64,000 nt of DNA from Holothuria scabra (Eukaryota > Echinodermata > Holothuroidea > Aspidochirotida > Holothuriidae): contig CM074181.1 in NCBI GenBank assembly GCA_037179385.1, forward strand, positions 53,538,559-53,602,558, given 5' to 3'. How positions within the stretch are numbered: position 1 is the stretch's first letter; every line of letters starts with the position of its first letter. This document shows, piece after piece, positions 11,901 to 23,045 of the stretch. The translations under genes were made by a program, and so were the position numbers. The notes under the pieces were generated by a model. That model was not told the origin of the DNA. It made no database searches and saw nothing but the letters and a program-made list of their open reading frames with translations.

Positions 11901-13319
11901 CGGGCAGGATTACATTTTTCAGACAAAATAGACTTTTCTGCCTCCTACCAAACTGAAACACTCACGTACGAATATGTCAATATACAAAATATAAAACTTG
12001 AAATATATGGGAAGCCGCGAGGAAAATTCCGAGGGCCTTAGTCTCAGTGATATTATTTAGGAACCCCAACAAAACTTCAAATCACCCCCTACTTGATTTT
12101 TCTCATAAGAGGGTCACATTCTTCCATAAACCCCCAAAATCTGTCATAAAATTACAGTTCCACCAATTTTACCTCCAGTTTCTCTAATATCTGTTAAAAA
12201 TGAAAACTTTTTCATTTTCGATGGATACTCCGTACAATAAAACACCCAAGCCAATGCTCTTCATCACTCCGTCAGTTGCCCTTGACAGGCATACCACTGA
12301 ATAGAAAGTCCAAAATTTTCATTGTAACCTCAACCAAAAAACAATTTTTTTCAAAAAAGCCTAAAATTTCTCCATTATAAGCTGTTTCTCAAAATTTTCA
12401 AATCTTCGTTCAAAAAAGGGAATTTTTTTCGGGCACATTTCCAGTTTCGTGAAAGCCTTAGTACCTAGGCCTAGTACGATGAAATGCGTAACCACAAAAG
12501 AATTCCAGCTGCCTCTTATGTAACGTTTATGATTTAGTCCATATGAAGAACAGATTCTTCAAAAAACATCCCAACTTTTTAATGGTCCCTACGAAAGCAA
12601 AATTTTATTTAAAAACTTTTTCTTCTAAACAAACTACAGATATTTGTTGAAAAACCAAAAATTATACGAATCTGTTTGCAGTACACATGCTACTAAGTCA
12701 GCCATCTTGAAACGAAACACATGATGGTACCTAGCGAGGCTAGCATAGTGCAGCAGTGCGATACAAGATCTGACACGATGCCGGGCGTGCACATACGTAA
12801 GTGATGCGAAAGTGTGTACATAAAATGAATTGATAAAGCAGAATAAAGACCCAGAGTTCTTTATAGCATTTTTAGTGAAGATAAAAGGATAACAAGAAAG
12901 GCACCACTATATTTTGCAAATATTATTTTTCTCTCCCTTTCAAATGACATTTCAATATATTCTCCCCTTGAAGACGGAAAATGTGCAGTTTTAAACTTCG
13001 GAAGTGAGCTATCGCTCCTTCTGTTTCTCGGAAAGCTTATGATGAAGACTCTAGCCAAAGTTCACCCCTTTAAAATCGCCGAGTTTGTTTTGAATATTTA
13101 ACTTTCCATCTTTCTTCAATTGCCAAAAATACTCAATTACGTAAGACCTTGCATAAAAATTATTGACATTTTTAAAGAGTGTCCATTTTCGCTCTGCGTA
13201 GGCTAACTCGAGTACGGTTTTTTTTAAAATGCTTTTCACCGTGACAGCTGAGGGTGTAAAGATTGCGCAATCATAGCGGTCACAAATGTGAGGTCTGCTT
13301 CGCAACTGATCTACCCTGA
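11901..13319. other. AT-rich non-coding stretch, no gene seen
   Basis: Only short open frames on the minus strand are present (for example 12861-13305), with no motif I recognise. Confidence 0.4.
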
Positions 13320-14150
13320 GAGGGCATTAGTTACAGTGCTAGAACGAGAACTGGTTAAAAAACTAGGTTTAAAAACTTTACGATTTATAAAAGGAAGAAG
13401 ATTATTAGTATAGTTATAAATAAAAGAACACATTTTGCATAAATGAATATCACTGATCTTAAGAATACTAAGATCCCAATGCAGGGTATTCGTGTGGTAG
13501 CGCCGGTCTTTGGAAGTAAAAGTTTGAAATCCTATTCTGAAGAACTTGCAGGGTTTTGAGCAAGGAAGGTTTAGTTATGCTGTATATCTCCATACCATAA
13601 GCCAATTTAGAAAAGAATCACAAGTGAGTAATATAACTGGGTTGCTACAGTAAGTGATGCCCTATGGCGATAAAAGACTCCTTTAAACTTAGCAAGGTTA
13701 TTACAGAGATCGTCAATATGTTGCTTAAAGTTAGCTGAATATCGATCAATAGACCGAGGTATTTAACGCAGTTAGTTTTAAGAATATTAACATCATGACA
13801 AAGTTGTCTGGACAAGCATGTGGAATATGGAAAGTATGGGAAATAGAGAAAAATTGGTTTACCCAAGATGTCAGGTCTGTTAGCATCAAACCAAGTCTTA
13901 AGTTGCTTGAGTACGGAATTAGCTACGGAAGTAGATTAAAAATAGTAATGGTCCCAGCACAGAGCCCTGAGGCACACCTACATTAACGAAGGAACAAGTA
14001 GAATTGGTATCATTTACATATAAGAATTGTTGTCTATTGCTCAGATAACTATACATGATGTCAAAGGCTTTCCCTCGAAAGCCATCATTTTTTTTAACTT
14101 TTCAAGGAGTATTGTGTCATTGGCAAAGGTCTTTATTTTTAAAGTTTTTC
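13320..14150 (-). pseudogene. Non-LTR retrotransposon reverse transcriptase fragment, internally deleted
   Basis: Read on the minus strand, the region encodes, in order, a segment with LLEKLKKM..FEGKAFD and YLSNRQQFLYVND, then GVPQGSVLGPLLFLIY (about 13930-13985). That last motif is characteristic of LINE-type (CR1/Jockey/RTE-like) reverse transcriptases. Directly after LIY the frame breaks and sequence typical of the later thumb region follows (WFDANR, VKYLGLLID, LAYGMEIYSITKPS). The stretch expected between them, with the catalytic F/YADD motif, is absent, so the copy lost its active site by deletion. Further frame changes and stops occur downstream. It is a dead, 5'-truncated copy; the exact clade cannot be assigned by eye. 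Confidence 0.75.
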
Positions 14151-17034
14151 TTTTCTAGGGGTATCTTTAGCTTCTTAAAGTAAGAATCTATTTCTTTCCT
14201 TGATCTCAGTTGTATGTAGGTTAGTTAAATAAGTTAAAGAGGGTTTTATGCTTCAACCAAGGAGCCGTAATGGAAGGACAAACATCGACTTAATCTGTCA
14301 GACAAAATGTACTTGAAAATAATTAAATCCTTTTCAAGCACTTAAATTTGATTGAGAGTTCACTTTGTTTTTGTTGTTGACTTTTGTTGACTTCCCTGCT
14401 TAATGATGACCTCCTTCTTTTCAAGTGCAGTATTCCTGTAACAAAGACCATTGTCAAGATGCTGCTTTAAAGATACCTGCTCAGCCTACACATGTGAGAC
14501 GTTTTTTTTATTTGTGATTAAAACGACTGTCAGGCACTTTTAAGTATGCACATTTCCATTATTATTCTAAATTCTTTATTAAAAAAGAAATAAACCTGTT
14601 TGAAAACCAAAGGGTGTCTAAATTTCTATGATGATATTTCAAACAATTCCGGATTGTTCCTGAAATAGCGAATAATGTATCTTTTCTTAACAAGTAATAA
14701 AGAAATGCAATATACCCTTTTAAAACGTGGCACTTTGTGGCACTAGTTGAAATAAATTTTGCTTTCTTTGACGGCTGGCAATGTAATACTAATGGAGGAA
14801 AATCATACTAAGAGCTCTTCACGTATGTTCAGAGCTCGTACTACTAGTGACACTTTAGATAATGAAGGTGTTCGCGCGTGACCTGCTGTTGAATATTCAT
14901 ACCTCCTTAGCAACGTTCGTTAATGAGCTACGCGGAAGGTCACTGAGGATCAAATAACAAAATGAGATCGCCTTTTTGAGACTAAAATATCACGAAAGTG
15001 CAAAACCATTCGAAAACGAAATTAACAACGAATATTCAGAAAAAATACCTCTTTATAATGTTGTTATTTCCAACTCTTAAAAGAAACGATGAGTCTTTCT
15101 CGAAATCTCCGAGGATTGTCATACCCTATGCAAAGCCATTTAATGATTCAATGTCAAAGTTTGCTTTTGGTGGTCATATATTTCTTCTCCTTAAAAAAAG
15201 TCCGGACTTTTCGTACAGAAGGTACCTATGGTAAATTATCAGGAATAAAGATTGCTTTCAGTCCAGATTTGTTTTGTGACTGCTAAATTCCACTAAAAAT
15301 TATTAAGCGAGATTCAAAACAGCGATGTTGCTTCATGCATATACGCACATCAGTGTACAACTGTATGTACGCCACTTCATATAAACACATGCTATTACTA
15401 TAGTCGGCTCGTTAGTGTAACGAACTCAGTATTTGTGTAGTTTGAACCTGGTTTTGTTAGTTGTTTTAACACTGAATTGCCCTTAGATTTCGAGCAAATG
15501 CTGGAAATTAACATTTTTTTTTAAGAATAAGACAGTACATATTTTAGAGTATCAGAACGCTCCACATCATCCATCTTAATGTCCCATGTTAGGCCCTAGT
15601 ACTAAAAGGTTCAATGCAAATTTGGCATAGTGTGACGGCAATCGATTACAACAATATCCTGCAGGGCGGTGGTGTCAGGGAGGGGGGAGGGGGGGGGAGG
15701 TGCAGAAAACGTGAAAAGAGAAAGAGAAGAAGGGAAACAAGAAAAAAAAGCATGCTTTGCCCCTATCAAAACACCCTGGCACCGTCCTGGTACCCCATCT
15801 CATTTGGTCCCAAACTTTTAAAGACTTTGTGTCCCATAACCCTAACCTAATCCCCTAAACATAGCCATAGGCCTAGTCCACATCCTAATACATTTTACCC
15901 TTCTCCTGGTTGAAGGTAACAATGAGATGGGGTACTAACATGAGACAGGGAAGGCTACTAATGAGCGTAGAGGACTCATGAAACAAGAGTCAAAAGAAGG
16001 AGGGGGAATTACAGGGCCACCTATCACACAAATTGGGCTTATGAAGGAACCAATGAGATGGTAACCATTGAGATAAAGGGGCAATGATCTCTATTGGGTC
16101 CCATGTGACCACCGGCCCCATCCCATTTCAGCACTTACTGAAGTGAGTTCCTTTTCATTTTGGTGATTGTCCAACATTCCTCTGTGTTCCACCAACTAAC
16201 AAGGGAAGCATATGTCCTAGAAATACAGATTAATTTCACATTATGGGCAGAAAGTTTCCCAGTTTTATACCCCATCCCAAATAAATTCTAGTCCTGACCA
16301 CAGGACCATCCTGTAACCTGTGACTATTATTATGCATGAATTTAGTACCCCCATATAAAACAATCACCATGCAATCACCAATAGAAATGCAAGAATTATC
16401 TAGTCCTTGCCTTACTTACCGCATGCTCATGGACAAAGTACCAAATGGAAAGTTTCAAAAGATCTTGAATGGCAATGCCAGGGACCTGTCTGTGCAGGGT
16501 CAATTTCCAGATCAATCATCCAGAAAGAGGTGATCACTGTTATTTTCACAGCTTGATAGTCACTCACGCAGGAACCATCAAATTGGGCTCATGTAGTTGC
16601 AAGCTAGATTTCACATGATTATTTTTGTCAGGACTACCAGCAAGCGTTAGATGGTTAGCCTTTAAAATCATTCCTTACTAAAATCACCTCCACATTTAGG
16701 AGCTTTATGTGGTATTTCAACAGTCCTTCCAACTAAAGATCCCCCCAAACTCTGAGGTTTGGGAAACTATGACGGAGGATATACTCACCTCCTATCACCC
16801 GATGTATTTCTTTTATGCATTCTTGTTATGCATAGGATTGGTAAGTGAGGATTAAAATAGGCAGTAAATTCTTAGATGACGATGTCAAGTAATACGCCTC
16901 CCATGGAGGTTGGCAGTCCAGCCGGGAGATCATTTTGACCTATATACCTGTAGCTGCTACAGCTATGCACTGAAGATGCTGAGATAAACAAAGATACTGA
17001 CTGGCTATTTTGGGGGGAGTTGCAAGAAGATTAA
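14151..17034. other. AT-rich non-coding stretch, no gene seen
   Basis: A purine-only stretch lies at about 15675-15750 (G-rich, then GA-rich). Around 15780-16110 several short segments with ATGAGATGG recur on both strands. No exon with convincing splice sites was found. Confidence 0.4.
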
Positions 17035-17515
17035 CTAAGGTATTGGCTCGGTGGTTTGAGCGTACTGCTTTGCATGCTGAAGGTGCCCGGATCAAATCCT
17101 GGTGGAACCACTTGGAAATTTTCCAGGGTCTAAAAATAAGCTTGTTCAGCATAGCTGTTCACAGTGATGCTGAGGGGGTTTAAAAATTGGTGAATAACAA
17201 AATTGGGTATTTGGTTGTCCGTTTCAGGAAGTTGTCCGTTTCAGGAAATTGTCCGACTCAGGAAGTTGTCTGCATGCTCAGTTCAGCTGTGGAGCAGTGG
17301 TGCAGAGCAAGTAACATCCACCCCCACCCAGCCTATGAGAAAGTGGCTAAAGACTGAGAATAAGTTCACCTCCGTCGGATGGGGACGTTAAATGGCCGTC
17401 CCTGGAGCAGGCGAAGTTCGCTGGTGTTCATCCACACTTACTCTGGCATAGGGTCCTCCATGAGCCTAATGGCTTTCTGACCCTCAAAAACGTTAAATTA
17501 AATAAAATGCAAAGG
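17035..17515 (+). mobile_element. tRNA-derived SINE
   Basis: The head contains an A-box-like TGGCTCGGTGG (about 17044-17054) and a B-box-like GGATCAAATCC (about 17091-17101) spaced as in a RNA polymerase III promoter. The cloverleaf stems do not pair, so it is not a functional tRNA. Further on are the segments CTCCGTCGGATGGGGACGTT (about 17370-17390) and a tail CGTTAAATTAAATAAA (about 17490-17506), typical of SINE bodies and A/T-rich 3' ends. The middle (17200-17275) carries three copies of GTTGTCCG(T/A)(T/C)TCAGGAA. The family name and exact ends are not determined. Confidence 0.6.
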
Positions 17516-18185
17516 CACCTCTTTCCTTTATACTTAAAATGTACATTGCTGGAATCACCACCCTTCACGACAGAATATGGGATGCTGACCTATTTTATAA
17601 TTTCCATCATACAGTCTACCCTATATTTTGTCTTTGGTCTTATTAAATGATTCATACTCTGTGGGGGGGGGGGGGTGCCCACCAAGTTCTTCCTCGTGAT
17701 GCTAATTGCTGGAACCACCAGAATGTGACAAGGATATGATGTTCTTGATGCTCTATGTATTGGTTATCATTACAGCAGTTCTTGCTATGCTGGTATGATT
17801 AAGGTTACACAAACTTCAGTAAGACAGTTAAAGTAGAAATTAGCTGGTTTACATACACGCCATGTATGCCAAAAAAATTTATTAGCACATGTACATACAT
17901 GGAGAAATTCCATCAGTGTTGCTATTGTGTTTTTACTATTTTATTTTTTAAATCAGACCTCAGAATGTAAGAGCAAGGTACTGTGTGTCCAATATGATTC
18001 AATTACCGTATGACTTACAACAAACATTACGCAAACTAGACACACTATAAGCAATCTCCATCAAAAACAGTGTCCGTGTACTATCATTTTCTCAAATGAT
18101 ATTCTCTTGAGAAAGATATCCTCTTATCAGTTTCACAAATATACCATATAAATTCAGTACATGCACACGGAGTCAAAAGTGACTC
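17516..18185. other. Non-coding; possible 3' UTR of a minus-strand gene
   Basis: If the terminal exon at 18186-18243 is real, this is its 3' untranslated region. A minus-strand AATAAA lies near 17877-17882. A G-run occurs at 17663-17674. Confidence 0.25.
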
Positions 18186-18243
18186 TTAGAGCATCTTGAA
18201 CTTTGGCCAATTCTTCATTCGGACAGGTTTAGGAACCAGCTTC
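18186..18243 (-). CDS. Candidate terminal coding exon of an unidentified host gene
   Basis: On the minus strand a long T-rich tract ends in TTTTTTTTCAG (acceptor at 18245-18244). It is followed by one base and 18 sense codons rich in K and P (residues KLVPKPVRMKNWPKFKML), then TAA at 18188-18186. The acceptor is strong and the peptide looks like a real basic C-terminus. The exon is very short, no family is recognised and the preceding exon was not found with confidence. A possible first exon on the same strand is at 19213-19252, but its splice phase does not fit direct joining, so at least one exon would lie between. Confidence 0.3.
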
Positions 18244-19212
18244 CTGAAAAAAAATAAATGATAACAATAACTTGTGTCAGTTGCATTGTTATGCGAAGTA
18301 TGGTCAGTACAGAATTAAGGGCAAAATCCAATGGGCCCTATTTCTCAGCAAATTAAGGGTGTGATTTTTCCAATCTGAATTTCACATCTCAAATCCATTC
18401 AGAAATTAAAAGTTCAAAAAAAAAAAAAATGGCAGAGACTATGGACAAAATTATCCTGTCGAGGGGTCAAAGCTCTCATTGCAACATTCAAAAAAAAAAA
18501 AAAAATTAAGGAAAGGCACAAACTGTCAGAGAGGATTGAGATGTAGGCTAAGGCCAAACCAAAAGACCAGTTTAAGCAGCCTACAGTATATAAAATGACA
18601 GTTGAATGCTCTTAAATTCAGTAAAAAATTGGAGGTTATAAACATCCAATATGTCCCCCAAGTGGCTACGTTGGCTACACCTGCTCCGCCATGAAGAAAT
18701 AGGCCCCTGTTGCCCCTTTATTGGTTACATATGAGGGAGTGAAAAAATAAGTCCATTGCAACCAGGGAGTGTCCCCCTACGGTTACATAGGCTACTCCAG
18801 CTCCACCATGAAGAAACAATGTATTGCTTGAATGCTACAGTTTAGACGGCTATGCCGTGGTGTTATTCAGTGGAGTGGGGGGTATCTGTAAAATTTTGTA
18901 CCAAGAACAGTAACCTTAGGCATTTGGTTTGGTAGTTCGTTTACATGACATCATGGTTGTGGGGCATTGGCTGTCCTACACCCATCATGCTTTATAATCT
19001 GCTATTTAAGGGTTAGAGTGCCTAAATACTGCACAGTGTACAGTACACATTGACAGAAACTCTTCTGTAAAGCCTGGTTACAGTGAGCCTATAATAATTC
19101 AGGTGTACATATCCTTTCTGGCTGTTCCACATTGAAGTACAGTGAGTTGACATTACAAAGTTTCTTTGTGAAGCTAACGTTCATATATTTTCAGAATCTA
19201 TCATATATATAC
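18244..19212. other. Possible intronic DNA with a two-copy short repeat
   Basis: Two related segments contain GGCTAC..GCTCC(G/A)CCATGAAGAAA: 18666-18706 and about 18789-18820. Poly-A runs lie at 18418-18429 and 18491-18505. No exon is identified. Confidence 0.3.
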
Positions 19213-19252
19213 CTGTCTCTTTTTCTCCTTCTGAATCCCCTTTCTTCTTCAT
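19213..19252 (-). CDS. Candidate first coding exon, unidentified
   Basis: On the minus strand an ATG (19252-19250) opens 13 codons, MKKKGDSEGEKET, plus one base, followed by a GTATAT donor (19212-19207). The peptide is highly charged, as in many N-terminal tails. Support is limited to the start codon, the charged composition and the donor. It may belong with the terminal exon at 18186-18243. Confidence 0.2.
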
Positions 19253-22200
19253 ATCAGATTCTGCACATCACCGATGTCATCAAGGGTTGGTTTCCATATC
19301 CCTTTTTAACGTTAACTGGATCCGCGTAACTCGAAAATGTCCCCAAAACATGATATTCATACAGTAATTTTTCTTTCTTCGGCCAATCTAGCAGCTAAGC
19401 TGATGGTTATTCATGAGAAAAGACTAGCTCCTCTAACATGTGAATTGCATCCATACCTAACAAAAACTTCGGTTGGAATTTTATAAGCTTTGGAAGAATT
19501 TCAGCCTTTAACGCTAACTTTTTAAGGGCAAAATTCACCGTAAATTTCTTTTGTTATATTAGAAACATTCATTCATCGATTTTGAAGGGGTAAAAGGGAT
19601 AATTGAAGGAATATTGATATTTTCTGCCATTAATGGTTGGAATTTAACGGTAAAAGCTCCTCCTATGCCAGAAAAGAGGACATTTGTCTCCCTTTGACCC
19701 GAGGCTACTGTTTGAATTTAAAGCTCTATGAATATTTATAAGCTAATTACAGGCTAGCGAAAAGTGCGCACGCGCGAAACTAAAATCCGGTTGTAAACAT
19801 ACGTGTCTTCCAGATGTAGCATACGACGAAAACAATTGTCTTCAATGCCTATTCCATGTTAGTTTAGAGGAATTTCAGGAATCAGACAATTCAAAACTTA
19901 AGTGGCTGCTACGCACATAGGACAAAGGAGGAACACGCGTTGTTTCTCCTTCCCTTACAGCTCCCTGCTTCAACTTATGATTTTTTGGTTTCATCTAGCG
20001 GTGTAATTCCAGGGAGCTGTAAGGACCATTACAGCTCCCTGGTACTACTACGGCATTTCTTCCAGTCGTGGCCGGGCCTTAAATTCTTTACTCTATTGCT
20101 TATAAGGAGCATCACGCATAACAACAGCATGTTTCAAATTTAAGGTGACTGGCTGGGTCTGTGGTGTGTAGGAAGAAATGTTTGTGTCATGGCTTAAAGT
20201 CTTTGCTGTTGCAGGTGAGTTTTTCGTTATCTAATTGTCCTTTGTTTGTATTCTTGCGCATCCAGATTTACATGGAATGATTTTTCGGATGGAAACTGGG
20301 AGACACTTTTCAAATTTTGTGTTTTTAAAACGATGTCGCCGTATTGATGTGGTGCCAGATAAAAAAAACAGTGTTGTTCTTTTTTTGATTTACTGATTAA
20401 GTGCTACAGCCAGTCTGCGTCGTAGTATAAACTTGGTTGTTAAACTGCATGTGGCCAACTTCTGTTGGCGAATAAACCTTTGAAACTCCAAACATTAAGT
20501 TGGCAAAATAACTGAGGGACGATGCGAAACTTTTTCCCAGTCGTGTCTTACCTGAATTAATTTTTAGAGGAAGCAAAGTAATGTGACGTAATTTTACAAC
20601 GGGCCAATCCTATTTACACTGTGGTAATTTACAGCAATAAAACAGTGCTAAACTTTGTTGTTGTCTTTGTACCAGTTATAAGTAGATCATGAGTGTCTTT
20701 GTACTTCTTTTCACCTACAGAGCAAAATGTACCTCTGTCATATATTTAGACCTACTGATTAGTGGCAACTCGCCAAACAGAAAGGTAGGTCTAAACCATA
20801 TCAAAGTCAAGAAGGTAAAGGTCATATCATTGAACACTTTACACCCAATAATTCTCTACTAATTAAAAAAAAAATTTCCGACCGAAAACCAATATGGAGA
20901 GAAATGGTGGCAGATCATATACTGGGTCTCTATTTGCCCAAGGAGCGATATATTGAAATTTGAACAAATTATAGAAAGCCATAAATTTATCACAAACGAA
21001 AAACAACGGATGAATTTCAAGCGGTAGGAACATAAAATATCTCGAAAGTTTCCAGTTCTGTACCATTGAGAGTTTTATTGCATTGTGGTAGCTATGATAA
21101 CTGCCAATAAGAAACACCTGTGTTCATTCTAAAGTGCCGGATCATAATAACCAGAACCAAACAACATGAAACGGCTGTGAAAAGGCTATTCCCTGTCTGT
21201 CTCTGAATAATTAAAAAGAGGCTTCATAACTTTCGGTGCAAACAAACCATGATGTATGCGAGATATTTGCTGGCAAACTTCCTGGTAAAAAAAAAGTGTA
21301 TTTTAAAACATGAAACGAAAAATTCTGAAAAAGAACAGGTTTGGTTCAACTGCCTTTTTTTACTGCCTCTCTTTAATAATTCATACGTTCAAAAAAAAAA
21401 AAAAAAAAACCGAATCATTTCCAAAAAGCTATTTCATCTTATTGAAAAAAATTAATATATGAGATACTTTAAATATTTTCAAGGTCAAAAATCGACATGA
21501 AGAAACAAATTTGTACACGAGTACCTTAAATGAATGATGAGAACAATTGAAAAATATAAACAAGCATAATGACCGCTGATTAGAAAAAAAATGACCTAAT
21601 TCACATTGTTGTTAGTGAGTGCAAAGCTGAACGATATTGTATCATTAGTCCTACCTTACATAGGCCTACGTAATATTCTACCTAGGTATTTTGTACTCCT
21701 GTTTTCAGATTAGAATGAAACGAAACAGTGAAAAGGTGATTTTCTAACCACTTAAAGTGAAATGTGACCTTCATAACGTTCCAACACAAAGAAATAAAAA
21801 ATTGGAAAGAAATAAAATGAAACTCCGGTAATTGTTATTTAATAACATAGTTAATTGTATCCTTAATGCTAAGACTATATCAATTTTATTCCGGAAATAT
21901 TATGTTATTAAGTTATTAATATTATTATACAAACTAACAGTAACGTTTAAATAGCAATAATTTATTTTTCAAAAATATTATGTACTACAAAGTTATGCGA
22001 TATTTTTTCGTTAAATCGTTTGGGAGTTTAAGCCAATTAGCGAACCATTTAGATTAGCATAAGCTTTTAAAGCAAACTTACAAAAGATTACTTTTATCAT
22101 GTTGCGTCAAGAAACCACTGATTCTAAACACCGCCGATACATGTTAACCATGGATCATAAGTTTATCTGAGATACAAAGCAATTCAGTTGGGAAGCTGAC

Positions 22201-22256
22201 ACGGTATTTTTGACCGTTATTGAGCAATCATTAAACTCTCGGGCTTCACGGTGAAA
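19253..22256. other. Non-coding stretch with a short inverted repeat and one possible first exon
   Basis: TTACAGCTCCCTG occurs at about 19957 and 20029 and as its reverse complement at about 20011, so a local hairpin can form. On the plus strand, an ATG at 20178 followed by 12 codons (MFVSWLKVFAVA) runs into a good donor GCAG/GTGAGT at 20215. This could be a signal-peptide exon, but no continuation was found. The rest is AT-rich with poly-A runs. Confidence 0.25.
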
Positions 22257-22275
22257 TGCATTCTGGGAAACGTAA
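22257..22275. promoter_or_regulatory. ZNF143/THAP11-like core promoter motif
   Basis: TGCATTCTGGGAAACGTAA contains the conserved half TTCCCAGAATGC (reverse strand) of the SBS element bound by ZNF143/THAP11-type factors at animal housekeeping promoters. It lies about 160 bp upstream of the ATG at 22433, a typical distance. It supports a transcription start just downstream, but the motif alone is not proof. Confidence 0.4.
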
Positions 22276-22432
22276 GTAGATATGACTAGACCCGAACAAA
22301 AGTGGCTATCCGTTCAAAATCGCAAAAATTCTTATTCATGACGCTACATCATTGCGTCTTTGTTCGCAATATAAAGAAAAAAGAGGTTGAATATTCAAAT
22401 AAAACCAGTTTTACTGGATAGCCATCGTCGTG

Positions 22433-22535
22433 ATGAGCGCTTTTCCTCGAATTTCCGAGACAAGCTTCGCTAGAGAAATCGAAGAAGTGCCAGCTCACTT
22501 GCGAAGTTTGGAACTGCATATTTCCCGTCTTCAAG
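22433..22535 (+). CDS. Candidate first coding exon of an unidentified host gene
   Basis: An ATG at 22433 opens 34 codons plus one base, ending in a strong donor CAAG/GTGAGA (donor GT at 22536-22537). The peptide begins MSAFPRISETSFAREIEE and ends with the amphipathic stretch LRSLELHISRLQ, which could start a coiled coil. A ZNF143-like promoter motif lies upstream, and there is no repeat at this spot. The protein family is not recognised. The second exon was not found before the retrotransposon at 24564, so it may be short, beyond the element, or outside the window. Confidence 0.45.
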
Positions 22536-22784
22536 GTGAGAATATGTTGAAACTTCATTTATAAGAGACAGAACAAATTATTCTTTCATAATACAGAGGT
22601 ATTTTTCTTGTTATTTCACTATCTTCACTTTGAAAGCTTTATATCGGACACAGTGTTTTTACGGCTTGTTTACGCATCCCACTGTACTTACTTTCGCATC
22701 ACTCACATATGTATGTGTGCTTTCAACATGCAACCTAATGTTAAGGCAAACGCTATAGTAGAAGTACTACTGCTCTGATAGCAA

Positions 22785-23045
22785 GCCGATAGCGGGCCTA
22801 CGGTGGCACCGTCGGTGGGCCGACGTAGATTTGTCCATCGGTCCGACGGCGGCCCGCCGGCGGTTACTGCCTGTTGCCCACCGGCGGCCCGACAGAGGGC
22901 CAACCGCGGGAAACAGGGTCGGTAAAACAGCGGCCCGACGTCGGTTGCCATCTATCTACCGCAGTCGGACCGACGGTGGGCCAACCACGGCGTTACAGCC
23001 GGTTAAACGGCGGCCCACCCGCGGTAAACGGCGGCTATATGAGGT
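22785..23045. repeat. GC-rich foldback minisatellite, copy 1
   Basis: A block rich in CCGNCGG, CCGCCGGCGG and GGGCC(A/G)AC stands out sharply from AT-rich flanks. It begins near ATAGCAAGCCG and ends near AACGGCGGCTAT, so the outermost bases are inverted. The same boundary sequences, in opposite orientation, delimit the block at 37095-37450. The overlapping open frames on both strands are products of the repeat. Confidence 0.55.

Noticed and set aside
16790..16810. U1 snRNA-like start (ATACTCACCT)
   Set aside because: The downstream sequence does not continue as U1 and no snRNA promoter element is visible.
17043..17115. Functional tRNA gene
   Set aside because: A- and B-box-like motifs are present, but the acceptor and anticodon stems do not pair; a SINE head explains it.
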